This document shows, piece after piece, positions 7,868 through 15,656 of a stretch of 23,932 nucleotides of DNA (position 1 is its first letter; the number at the start of each line of letters is the position of its first letter). Position numbers and translations under genes: made by a program. The stretch comes from Dehalococcoidia bacterium (GTDB lineage Bacteria; Chloroflexota; Dehalococcoidia; Tepidiformales; Tepidiformaceae), in the NCBI GenBank assembly GCA_007126855.1, contig SLAK01000343.1, positions 1 to 23,932 of the forward strand, written 5' to 3'. A model generated the notes under the pieces. It did no database searches and was not told the DNA's origin. It saw only the letters and a list, made by a program, of their open reading frames with translations.

Positions 7868-10800
7868 ATGGCCGGTCAGTCCGGGTTCAAGCGCCGAACG
7901 TTCTTGAAGAGCGCCGCCGTCGCGGGGGCAGGGTTCGCCGTTAGCGATGTCTTTGGTCTTCGGTCCCGCCACCTCGAAGCGACGGAACCAACCACGGTGG
8001 GCGACCCCTTCCGCACATTCCCCAACCGGGACTGGGAGCAGGTCTACCGCGACCTGTTTACTCCCGATAGCAGCTTCGTCTTCACCTGCGCGCCGAACGA
8101 CACGCACAACTGCCTGCTGCGCGCCGATGTGAAGAACGGCGTGGTCATGAACATCAACCCCACCTATGGCTTCGGCAAGGCCGAAGACCTGCACGGCAAC
8201 CGCGCTTCCCACCGCTGGGACCCGCGCTGCTGCCAGAAGGGTCTCGCCCTGGTCCGCCGCTTCTATGGCGACAGGCGCATCCAGGGCGCCATGGTCCGCC
8301 AGGGATTCAAAGATTGGGCCGACGCAGGCTTCCCGCGCGACCCCGAGACCGGCGTCCCACAGACCGATCTGAACCGCCGCGGCGAGGACTCCTGGGTCCG
8401 CGTCGAATGGGACGAAGCGTTTGACCTGGCCGCGCGCACCTACCTGGACATCGCCACCACCTACAGCGGCGAAGAGGGCGCGGAGCGCCTGCGCCAGCAG
8501 GGCTACGACGAGGATATGGTCGCCGCGGTGCAGGACGCCGGCACGCGCACGCTCAAGATGCGCGGCGGCATGCCGCTGCTCGGCATCACCCGCATTTTCG
8601 GCTTCTACCGATTCGCCAACATGCTGGCGCTGCTCGATGCTCACATCCGCAACGTGGGCCCCGACCAGGCACGCGGTTCCCGCGGCTGGGATAACTACGC
8701 CTGGCACACCGACCTGCCCCCGGGCCACCCTATGGTCCACGGCCAGCAGACCATCGACTACGACCTCTTCGCCGCCGACCATGCCGACCTGGTCGTGACT
8801 ATGGGCATGAACTGGCTATCGACGAAGATGCCCGATGGCCACTGGCTCGCCGAAGCGCGGCTCAAGGGCACGAAGCTGATTTCCGTCGCAACCGACTACT
8901 CATCCACATCGAGCCGCTGCGACGAAGTCATCATGATCCGCCCGGGCACCGACGCAGCGCTCTCACTTGGGTGCGTCCAGTACATCCTCGATAACGGCCT
9001 GGCCGCGGAAGATCACATCAAGCAATTCACCGACCTGCCCCTGCTCGTCCGCATGGACACGGGAACCCTTCTGTCGGCCCGCGATATCGTGCCCGGCCAC
9101 AGCCCGGCCAGCCTGGTCAATTACGTCGAGATCCTCGACGAAGGCGACACCATGCCCATCCCGCGGCTGCAGGGCACCCAGTACGTGCCCCGCAACCTGC
9201 GCGACCAGTGGGGCGACTACGTCGTCTGGGACGCGAATACGAACGAGCCGCAGGTGGTGAACCGCGACCAGGTTGGCATCCACTTCGCCGAAACCGGCAT
9301 CGACCCGGCGCTCTCCGGCAGCTTCAACGTGATGACCGTCGATGGTGAGTCGATCGAGGTCCGCCCGGTCTACGATGTCCTGAAGCAGTACCTGGACGAC
9401 AACTTCGACCTGCAGGCCACGTCCGAAGTCACCTGGGCCCCGCAAGAGGCCATCGCCCACCTGGCCGAAGAAATCGCCAGGGCGCGCGGCAAAGCCTTGC
9501 TCACCCACGGCATGGGCCCCAACCACTTCTTCAACGCCGACCTGAAGGACCGCGCCATCCTGCTGCTGGCGGCTGTCACCGACAACATCGGCCACATCGG
9601 TGGCAACGCCGGCTCCTACGCCGGCAACTACCGCGGCTCAGTCTTCAACGGCGTCCCCCAGTGGGTCGCTGAAGACCCCTTCGACCAGGAGCTCGACCCG
9701 AATCAGCTCTCCCGCACCCGGCTCTACTACCAGGGCGAGTCCGCCCACTATTACAACTACGGCGACCGGCCGCTGCGGAAGGGCAACAAGAACTTCACCG
9801 GCCAGACGCACATGCCGACGCCGTCGAAGCTCATGCACTTCGGCAACTCGAACTCCATCCTGGGCAACGCCAAGTGGCACCACGACGTCGTCCACAACAC
9901 GCTGCCGAGAATCGAGGCCGTCATCTGCAACGAATGGTGGTGGACGGCTAGCTGCGAATATGCCGACATCGTCTTCGGCGTCGATAGCTGGGCCGAAATG
10001 CAGATGCCGGACGCCTGCGGCTCCTGCACGAACCCCTTCCTGCTGATGTTCCCGAAGACCGGCATCGACCGCGTCTTCGATACCCGCAGCGACCTGCAGG
10101 TGATGGCCGGCATCGCCAGCCGCATGGGCGAACTGACCGGCGACCAGCGATTCAGCGACCACTGGCGCTTTATCCACGAGGGCCGGTCGGAGGACTACCT
10201 GCAGCGCATCTTCGATGCAAGCACCTCCGCCCGCGGCTACACCGTCGACGACCTCCACGCCAAGGCCCAGGAAGGCATCCCGGCACTGATGAACTTCCGC
10301 ACCTACCCCCGCCAGGGTGGCTGGGAGCAGCGCCAGGAGAGCAAGCCCTGGTACAACCGCACCGGCCGGCTGGAGTTCTACCGCGACGAACCGGAATTCC
10401 GCGAGCACGGCGAAAACCTGGTCGTCTGGCGAGAGCCGATCGACTCCACCTTCTACGAGCCGAACGTCATCCTGGCGAAGCCACACCCGCTCATCACGCC
10501 GGCCGGCCCGGCCGCCTACGGGCTCGACCCGGCCGACCAGTCGGTCGAAACGCGCCAGGTGCGCGACGTCGTGAAGCCCTGGTCGGAGCTAAAGCTGACG
10601 AAGCACCCGCTCTATGAGCGCGACCCATCGTTCCGCTTCATGTTTCTCACGCCGAAATACCGCCACGGCGCACATACCACGCCGACGGACACCGACTGGA
10701 TGGGCTACCTCTTCGGCCCCTTCGGTGACATGCACCGCCACGACCGGCGCCAGCCGGCCGTCGGCGAGGGCTACATCGAGCTCCATCCGCGCGATGCGAA

Positions 10801-11350
10801 AGAGCTCGGCATCGAAGACGGCGACTACATCTGGTTCGACGGCGACCCCGAAGACCGGCCCTACCGCGGCTGGTCGGAGAACGACGCCTACTACGAAGTC
10901 GCGCGCTGCATGGCCCGCGCGCGGTATACGAATGCCATCCAGCCGGGCGTGGTCCGGATGTGGTTCAACCTCTACGTCGCCACCAAGGGCTCCGTCCTTG
11001 CCCAGAAGATTCGCGAGGACGGCCTGGCCAAGAACGTCGAGACCAACTACCAGTCCTTCTTCCGCCACGGCAGCCACCAGAGCGGTACCCGCGCATGGCT
11101 GGGCCCGACCCTCATGACCGATACCCTCACGCGAAAGCCCTACTTCGGCCAGAACATCGGCCAGGGCTTCGAAGGCGACGTCCACTCCGTGGTCGGCGCG
11201 CCGAAGGAAGCGCTCATCCGCCTGGTCAAGGCCGAAGACGGCGGCCACAGCGGCGAGGCACTCTGGCGGCCGGTCCGGGAAGGCTACCGGCCAACCTACG
11301 AATCCGAACTTATGAAGCGCTACCTGGAAGGCGAGTTCTTTGCGTCCTGA
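7868..11350 (+). CDS. Type II DMSO-reductase-family molybdopterin oxidoreductase, catalytic (alpha) subunit, Tat-exported
   Basis: The 1160-residue protein starts at ATG 7868 (AGGGGG eight bases upstream) and opens with a Tat signal, KRRTFLKSAAVAGAGFAV. Its core follows NarG/NxrA/EbdA-type enzymes. The segment WHTDLPPGHPMVHGQQT places Asp282 where NarG has its molybdenum-ligating aspartate. THGMGPNHFFNADLKDR and DNIGHIGGNAGSYAGNYR match the NarG cofactor-binding region. The N-terminal cluster motif reads C74-x3-D78-x3-C82 with C121/C122 later, where NarG has His-x3-Cys-x3-Cys and a fourth Cys. Length is close to NarG and NxrA. Such enzymes reduce or oxidise nitrate/nitrite, (per)chlorate, selenate or hydrocarbons. 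The Tat signal implies an extracytoplasmic enzyme. It heads an operon with beta, gamma and TorD-like genes. Nitrate reductase or nitrite oxidoreductase is the leading guess; the substrate is not proven. Confidence 0.9.
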   Translation: MAGQSGFKRRTFLKSAAVAGAGFAVSDVFGLRSRHLEATEPTTVGDPFRTFPNRDWEQVYRDLFTPDSSFVFTCAPNDTHNCLLRADVKNGVVMNINPTYGFGKAEDLHGNRASHRWDPRCCQKGLALVRRFYGDRRIQGAMVRQGFKDWADAGFPRDPETGVPQTDLNRRGEDSWVRVEWDEAFDLAARTYLDIATTYSGEEGAERLRQQGYDEDMVAAVQDAGTRTLKMRGGMPLLGITRIFGFYRFANMLALLDAHIRNVGPDQARGSRGWDNYAWHTDLPPGHPMVHGQQTIDYDLFAADHADLVVTMGMNWLSTKMPDGHWLAEARLKGTKLISVATDYSSTSSRCDEVIMIRPGTDAALSLGCVQYILDNGLAAEDHIKQFTDLPLLVRMDTGTLLSARDIVPGHSPASLVNYVEILDEGDTMPIPRLQGTQYVPRNLRDQWGDYVVWDANTNEPQVVNRDQVGIHFAETGIDPALSGSFNVMTVDGESIEVRPVYDVLKQYLDDNFDLQATSEVTWAPQEAIAHLAEEIARARGKALLTHGMGPNHFFNADLKDRAILLLAAVTDNIGHIGGNAGSYAGNYRGSVFNGVPQWVAEDPFDQELDPNQLSRTRLYYQGESAHYYNYGDRPLRKGNKNFTGQTHMPTPSKLMHFGNSNSILGNAKWHHDVVHNTLPRIEAVICNEWWWTASCEYADIVFGVDSWAEMQMPDACGSCTNPFLLMFPKTGIDRVFDTRSDLQVMAGIASRMGELTGDQRFSDHWRFIHEGRSEDYLQRIFDASTSARGYTVDDLHAKAQEGIPALMNFRTYPRQGGWEQRQESKPWYNRTGRLEFYRDEPEFREHGENLVVWREPIDSTFYEPNVILAKPHPLITPAGPAAYGLDPADQSVETRQVRDVVKPWSELKLTKHPLYERDPSFRFMFLTPKYRHGAHTTPTDTDWMGYLFGPFGDMHRHDRRQPAVGEGYIELHPRDAKELGIEDGDYIWFDGDPEDRPYRGWSENDAYYEVARCMARARYTNAIQPGVVRMWFNLYVATKGSVLAQKIREDGLAKNVETNYQSFFRHGSHQSGTRAWLGPTLMTDTLTRKPYFGQNIGQGFEGDVHSVVGAPKEALIRLVKAEDGGHSGEALWRPVREGYRPTYESELMKRYLEGEFFAS

Positions 11351-11392
11351 TACAGCGGCTGAGGATAGGCCCCGCAGGGAGGAGCGAATACG

Positions 11393-12538
11393 ATGAGTCA
11401 AGTCCACCGGCACAATGTTTACAACTGGCAGCTCGGCCGCGACATGGATTACACCCACGACGCCCCGCGTCCCGACCGGCAGGTTGCCTGGGTGTTCGAC
11501 ACGAATAAGTGCATCGCCTGCCAGACCTGCACCGTCGCGTGTAAGCAGACATGGACCTGGGGCAGCGGCCAGGAATACATGCTGTGGAACAACGTGGAGA
11601 CCAAGCCCTACGGCTTCTTCCCCACCGGCTGGGATGTCCACCTGCTGGAGATGCTCGGCCCGGGCCCATGGGAAAACGGCGAATACAAAGGCAAGACTGT
11701 CTTCGAAGCGGCGTCGCTCAAGGAAGACGTGAAGGGCTGGCAGCCCGAGAGCGAGCACTGGACCTACCCCAACCTGGGCGAGGACGAACCGGCGGGCCTG
11801 GCCGAGCAGGGCTCCTATTCCGGTGAGTTCCCGCACGACACCTGGTTCTTCTACCTGGCGCGCATCTGCAACCACTGCACCTACCCGGCATGCCTCTCGG
11901 CGTGCCCGCGCGACGCCATCTACAAGCGGCCCGAGGACGGCATTGTGCTGGTTGACCAGGAGCGCTGCCGCGGCTACCAGGAATGCACCTCCGCCTGCCC
12001 CTACAAGAAGGTGATGTTCAACAACACCACGGGCACCAGCGAGAAGTGCATCGCCTGCTTCCCCAAGATCGAGCAGGGCCTCCAGCCGCAGTGTGTGACA
12101 ACCTGCATCGGCCGCATCCGCATCGCGGGGTTCATCAACCCGCCCGACGTGGTCGACGAGCGCAACCCCATCGACTTCCTGGTGAAGGTCCGCAAGGTTG
12201 CCCTGCCGCTCTATCCCCAGTCGGGCACCGAGCCCAACGTCTACTACGTTCCGCCCATCCATACGCCTCGTGAATACACACGGCAGATGTTCGGCCCGGG
12301 CGTCGACGAAGCCATCGAGAACTACATGAACGCGAAGGACGACCCTGAGTTGCTGGGCCTGATGATGCTGCTCGGCTCCACCGAGCGCATCATGCACACC
12401 TTCGAAGTCGAGAACGATATCGCCCGCGGATTCGATGCAGACGGCGAGGAGATCGTCGCCGTGCCACTGCGCGAACCCACCTTCATCCGCGAATACTTCG
12501 ACGACGTGCACGACACCTACCTGCACAACATCACCTAG
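11393..12538 (+). CDS. Four-cluster iron-sulfur (beta) subunit of the type II molybdoenzyme
   Basis: The 380-residue protein has the four cysteine motifs of NarH/EbdB/NxrB-type subunits. They are C40-x2-C43-x2-C46-x3-C50; C159-x2-C162-x4-C167-x3-C171; C192-x2-Y195-x2-C198-x3-C202; and C219-x2-C222-x11-C234-x3-C238. In motif III, Tyr195 occupies the place of the second cysteine, where NarH has Trp, which predicts one [3Fe-4S] and three [4Fe-4S] clusters. ACPYKKVMFNNTTGTSEKC and CVTTCIGRIRIAGF are strongly NarH-like. No signal peptide is present, so it should be exported folded with the Tat-tagged alpha subunit, as known for this enzyme class. It carries electrons between the alpha molybdenum site and the gamma heme. 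A strong AGGGAGGAG lies eight bases before ATG 11393, 42 bp after the alpha stop. Confidence 0.93.
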   Translation: MSQVHRHNVYNWQLGRDMDYTHDAPRPDRQVAWVFDTNKCIACQTCTVACKQTWTWGSGQEYMLWNNVETKPYGFFPTGWDVHLLEMLGPGPWENGEYKGKTVFEAASLKEDVKGWQPESEHWTYPNLGEDEPAGLAEQGSYSGEFPHDTWFFYLARICNHCTYPACLSACPRDAIYKRPEDGIVLVDQERCRGYQECTSACPYKKVMFNNTTGTSEKCIACFPKIEQGLQPQCVTTCIGRIRIAGFINPPDVVDERNPIDFLVKVRKVALPLYPQSGTEPNVYYVPPIHTPREYTRQMFGPGVDEAIENYMNAKDDPELLGLMMLLGSTERIMHTFEVENDIARGFDADGEEIVAVPLREPTFIREYFDDVHDTYLHNIT

Positions 12539-12575
12539 CCGCCCGGAGCATTCCGCCGACAAGCGAGGAAGCACC

Positions 12576-13529
12576 ATGACTGAGAACGGCAACCAGGAAA
12601 CCAGGCAAGACCAGCAGGCGAACGAACCGTCGCGGGTGAGCCGCCGGGCCTTCACGCGGGGAGCTGCTGCTGCTGCCGCTGTAGCGGGCGCCGCGGCCGC
12701 CGGCGCCATCGGCTGGACCGCCACCCGCGAGCCCGAAGCGCACGACCCCTATTCGGTGAGCCGGACCATCAACGCGCACCGCGTCGGCGCCGTGCCCCAC
12801 GACCCGCTGGATGGCGCCTGGGACGCGCACGAACCGGTGGTGATCCCGCTCATGCCGCAGCACGTCGCCAACCCGCGGCTGCAGCACGAAGACGGGTTCA
12901 CCGAGCGCATGTGGATACGCAGCCTGCACGACGGCAACGAGGTTGCGTTCCAGCTCGGCTGGGAGTGCGACGCCGCCCACGACATCGAGGCCATCTCGCG
13001 CTTCACGGATTCGGTCGCGGTGCAGTTCCCCGTCGACCCGGAAATGCCGACCAGCGCCATGATGGGTCAGCCCGGCCGGCCGGTCCACATCCTCCAGTGG
13101 CGTGCGAGCTGGCAGCGGGAAGTCGAGGAGGGCGCGCGCCAGGTCCGCGACGCCTTCCCCAACGTCTGGAGCGACCTCCGGCCGGAAGACGTGTTCGACG
13201 AGGACGCGGTGACCGTCTACTACCCGGCGCGCCACGTCGGCAACATCGCCGCCGGCCAGGATCGGACGTCCGCCGTCGAGGAGATCATCTCGGAGGGCTT
13301 CGGCTCCATCACCACGCACGAACAACAGCGCGCCGAAGGATCGGCCAGTTTCCAGGACGGCCAATGGACGGTCGTCATGACGGTACCGATCCAGGGCAGT
13401 GCAACCCAGGCAACCTTCCGCCCCGGCGAGCGCAGCCTGGTCGCCGTCGCCCTCTGGGACGGCGGCAAGGGCGACCGCGGCGCCCGCAAGCAGTGGGGCG
13501 GCTGGATGCGATTGGAGCTTGAATCATGA
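12576..13529 (+). CDS. Heme-b-binding gamma subunit, ethylbenzene-dehydrogenase-gamma type, Tat-exported
   Basis: The 317-residue protein has its own Tat signal: SRRAFTRG with R23-R24, followed by an Ala-rich hydrophobic stretch. The mature part resembles the EB_dh heme-binding domain of EbdC, DdhC, ClrC and NxrC-type subunits: FTDSVAVQFP, SAMMGQPGRPVHILQWRASW, GQWTVVMTVPI and VAVALWDGGKGDRGARKQWG. In EbdC one Met and one Lys are the axial heme ligands. Met162 or Met163 and Lys305 occupy comparable places here, by motif comparison only. The protein would accept or donate electrons at the outer end of the beta cluster chain. I chose ATG 12576 because GAGGAA lies five bases upstream; upstream in-frame codons overlap the beta gene. 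Its stop overlaps the next start as ATGA (13526-13529), which implies coupled translation. Confidence 0.85.
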   Translation: MTENGNQETRQDQQANEPSRVSRRAFTRGAAAAAAVAGAAAAGAIGWTATREPEAHDPYSVSRTINAHRVGAVPHDPLDGAWDAHEPVVIPLMPQHVANPRLQHEDGFTERMWIRSLHDGNEVAFQLGWECDAAHDIEAISRFTDSVAVQFPVDPEMPTSAMMGQPGRPVHILQWRASWQREVEEGARQVRDAFPNVWSDLRPEDVFDEDAVTVYYPARHVGNIAAGQDRTSAVEEIISEGFGSITTHEQQRAEGSASFQDGQWTVVMTVPIQGSATQATFRPGERSLVAVALWDGGKGDRGARKQWGGWMRLELES

Positions 13530-14275
13530 GTGAACTCAACGTAGCGACCCTGCGGACACCGACAGTGCAGTCATTGCTTGGGCGCGCCGCTGTGTACGAG
13601 CTGCTCTCGTGCGCCTTCAGCTATCCCGACGCGGAGTCGGTCGAACAGCTCCAGGCGTATATCCGTGACATCGCCGAGCACCCCATCGCCGATGGGCTCG
13701 AACTGGGGCCGCTCCTGAGCGCACTGGAGCATGAGCTCGAAGGAACCCCGCTCAGGAGCCTCGAAACGGGCCACACCGGCCTGTTCGCCGGTGATGTGCA
13801 GTGTTCACCGCACGAGACCGAATACGACTTCGATACCTTCGTGAAGGCGCGCCAGCTTGCCGACATCGCTGGCTTCTACCGCGCCTTCGGGCTCAAGCCA
13901 GCGGGTCCGAAGCGGGAAGCGCCGGACTTCGTCGCCACCGAGCTGGAGTTCCTGAGCATCGTCACGCTCAAACAGGCCTACGCCAACGTCCAGGGCTGGG
14001 AGGACGAAGCCACGGTTGCCGCCGATGCCCTGCGAGCCTTCGTGCAGGACCACGCCGGCCGCTGGATTCCCACGCTCTGCCGCAGCATCGCCGAAACCCA
14101 GGGGGCGTCACCGTTCTACCTCGCGGCGGCGGCACTGTGCGCGCGGGTATTCGAGCGCGAGATCCAGAGGCTCGGCGTAAGCCCAAACTACGCCGCTCCG
14201 CGGCGCCTGGGCCGCAGCGAACGCGAAACCTTCACCTGTGGCCTGGCCACGGCGGCGGAGACGGAGGAGGAATAG
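13526..14275 (+). CDS. TorD/DmsD-like redox enzyme maturation chaperone
   Basis: The 249-residue, mostly helical and acidic protein matches the TorD/DmsD/NarJ-like chaperone family. It has an N-terminal helix RAAVYELLSCAFSYPD, a middle segment SPHETEYDF, then DFVATELEFLSIVTLKQAYA and a late DHAGRWIP. Members bind the Tat signal and the immature catalytic subunit and hold it back until the molybdenum cofactor is inserted. The position directly after the gamma gene is that of EbdD, DdhD and SerD in type II operons. It begins inside the gamma stop (ATGA overlap). Its own 3' end contains GGAGGAGG (14263-14270), which serves the following mini-ORF. It is cytoplasmic, with no signal or membrane segment. 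Confidence 0.85.
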   Translation: MSELNVATLRTPTVQSLLGRAAVYELLSCAFSYPDAESVEQLQAYIRDIAEHPIADGLELGPLLSALEHELEGTPLRSLETGHTGLFAGDVQCSPHETEYDFDTFVKARQLADIAGFYRAFGLKPAGPKREAPDFVATELEFLSIVTLKQAYANVQGWEDEATVAADALRAFVQDHAGRWIPTLCRSIAETQGASPFYLAAAALCARVFEREIQRLGVSPNYAAPRRLGRSERETFTCGLATAAETEEE

Positions 14276-14277
14276 CT

Positions 14278-14355
14278 ATGCGCACACGGTCGAGAACGCA
14301 CGTTCCGGTGGCAGGCGACCCTGCGCCGGCATCTGTTGTGGGAGGGATGCGATGA
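14278..14355 (+). CDS. Candidate 25-codon mini-ORF coupled to the next Fe-S protein gene
   Basis: ATG 14278 follows a near-perfect Shine-Dalgarno GGAGGAGG (14263-14270) by seven bases. The frame encodes 25 residues, beginning MRTRSRTHVPVAGD, and stops at TGA 14353-14355, overlapping ATG 14352 of the Fe-S gene as ATGA. The strong ribosome-binding site has no other start in range: the Fe-S frame has no start codon near it. The peptide has no signal or membrane segment. It may be a real small protein, or only a translated leader that couples the TorD-like gene to the Fe-S gene. Function is unknown. Confidence 0.4.
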   Translation: MRTRSRTHVPVAGDPAPASVVGGMR

Positions 14356-15656
14356 GCCGTGACAACGAAGGCATGCGACGGCCCGACCGTGTCGCAGAGA
14401 TCTTCGACGCGGAATGGGAAGCTCGCGCGAGGAAGACGCTGGAACTCAGCGGCTTCGACCCCGACCTGGCCATCGAAGTCGCCCGCGACGCCCTGCGCGT
14501 CGTGACCGGCGACATCGACGAAGACCAGTTCCACGCGCGGCACCACAAAGCCTACGTGGAAGAATTCGAAGTCGACGACCGGCCACGGCTCTTCTCGAGC
14601 GAAGAGCCCGCGGAAGCCGAACCAGCGCCCGAGCCCGCGATGGAGACAGAACCGGAGGCTTCCCCAGACGCGCCAGAAGGTGAGAAGAACGGTCGCGGGG
14701 TGCTTTCGCGCCGCGCCGCCATTGGCCTGGCCGGTGGTGGCGCCGCAGCGCTCTTCCTTGGCGACCTGCTCCAGGCACCGATGGGCGCCGCGGGCAACGA
14801 CAACCCGGCCGGAGCGGGACGAGGAGGCGACACACCGGCTGGCGCCGATACCCAGGACGCTGCCTCGGGCAGCGACCGCAAGGTGCGGATGGGCATGGTG
14901 ATCGACCTCTCGAAGTGCGAAAAGCTGCTCATGTGTGCCGGGGGCTGCAAGAGCGGCAACGGCCTGCCGGACGGGGTGCACTGGATCCATACCCAGGCCT
15001 TCCAGGAACCAGACCGCGGCGACGACATCCACTACCTGGTCAAGAACTGCCAGCACTGCTACAACGCGCCATGCGTCATGGTCTGCCCGACAACCGCCCG
15101 CCACCGGCGGGAAGACGGGCTGGTGCTCACTGACTACGACCTTTGCTTCGGCTGCCGCTATTGCCAGGTCTCCTGCCCCTACGGTGTGAATTTCTTCGGC
15201 TGGGCCGACCCGGAACTCCACGGCGGCGGCTACACCGGCAAACGCACCGACTACCGGGGCAAGAACGTGGCCGGCGCGCCGCCAACCGGGATGATGGGCA
15301 AGTGCACCTTTGCGGTGCAGCGGCAGGAATCGGAGGCCACGCGCGGCTCCACCTACTGTTCCTCCTCCTGCCCGAACGGCGTCATCCACTTCGGCGACAT
15401 CAACGATCCAGAGAGTGAACCGCTGCAGTATCTCCGGCAACGGTTGAACGAGACCCAGGGCCAGCTTTCGACGTTCCGGCTACTCGAAGACCTTGGGACC
15501 GAACCGAGCATCATATTCATCGGCCAGGAGCCATCGAAGAACGCGGAGCCGGTGGACGGTCCGCGTGTCCATGAAGAGTGGGGCTTCGTAGAAGAGCGGC
15601 GCAGCCTCCTGGAAGGCCCCGAGCCATGGTTCAAGCGCATATTCGGGAGGGACTGA
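14352..15656 (+). CDS. NrfC/PsrB-like iron-sulfur protein with N-terminal extension and internal Tat signal
   Basis: The 434-residue protein pairs with the NrfD-like gene that follows. A hydrophilic, acidic 119-residue extension comes first. Then follow a Tat-type motif, SRRAAIGLAGGGAAALFLG (R120-R121), a low-complexity linker and a four-motif ferredoxin domain. The motifs are C189-x5-C195-x3-C199; C233-x2-C236-x4-C241-x3-C245; C265-x2-C268-x2-C271-x3-C275; and C318...C336-x3-C340. Motif I has Leu192 and motif IV has Ala321 where the second cysteine is normal, so only the two middle motifs are complete. It should shuttle electrons between the quinone site of the NrfD partner and the molybdoenzyme outside the membrane. 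ATG 14352 is preceded by GGGAGG at close range and overlaps the mini-ORF stop. The stop shares one base with the next ATG (TGATG). Confidence 0.85.
   Translation: MSRDNEGMRRPDRVAEIFDAEWEARARKTLELSGFDPDLAIEVARDALRVVTGDIDEDQFHARHHKAYVEEFEVDDRPRLFSSEEPAEAEPAPEPAMETEPEASPDAPEGEKNGRGVLSRRAAIGLAGGGAAALFLGDLLQAPMGAAGNDNPAGAGRGGDTPAGADTQDAASGSDRKVRMGMVIDLSKCEKLLMCAGGCKSGNGLPDGVHWIHTQAFQEPDRGDDIHYLVKNCQHCYNAPCVMVCPTTARHRREDGLVLTDYDLCFGCRYCQVSCPYGVNFFGWADPELHGGGYTGKRTDYRGKNVAGAPPTGMMGKCTFAVQRQESEATRGSTYCSSSCPNGVIHFGDINDPESEPLQYLRQRLNETQGQLSTFRLLEDLGTEPSIIFIGQEPSKNAEPVDGPRVHEEWGFVEERRSLLEGPEPWFKRIFGRD

Noticed and set aside
10589..12724. A 711-codon minus-strand open frame opposite the alpha, beta and gamma genes
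   Set aside because: It spans three well-supported genes, has no recognisable domain and shows no sensible start context; a codon-bias shadow.
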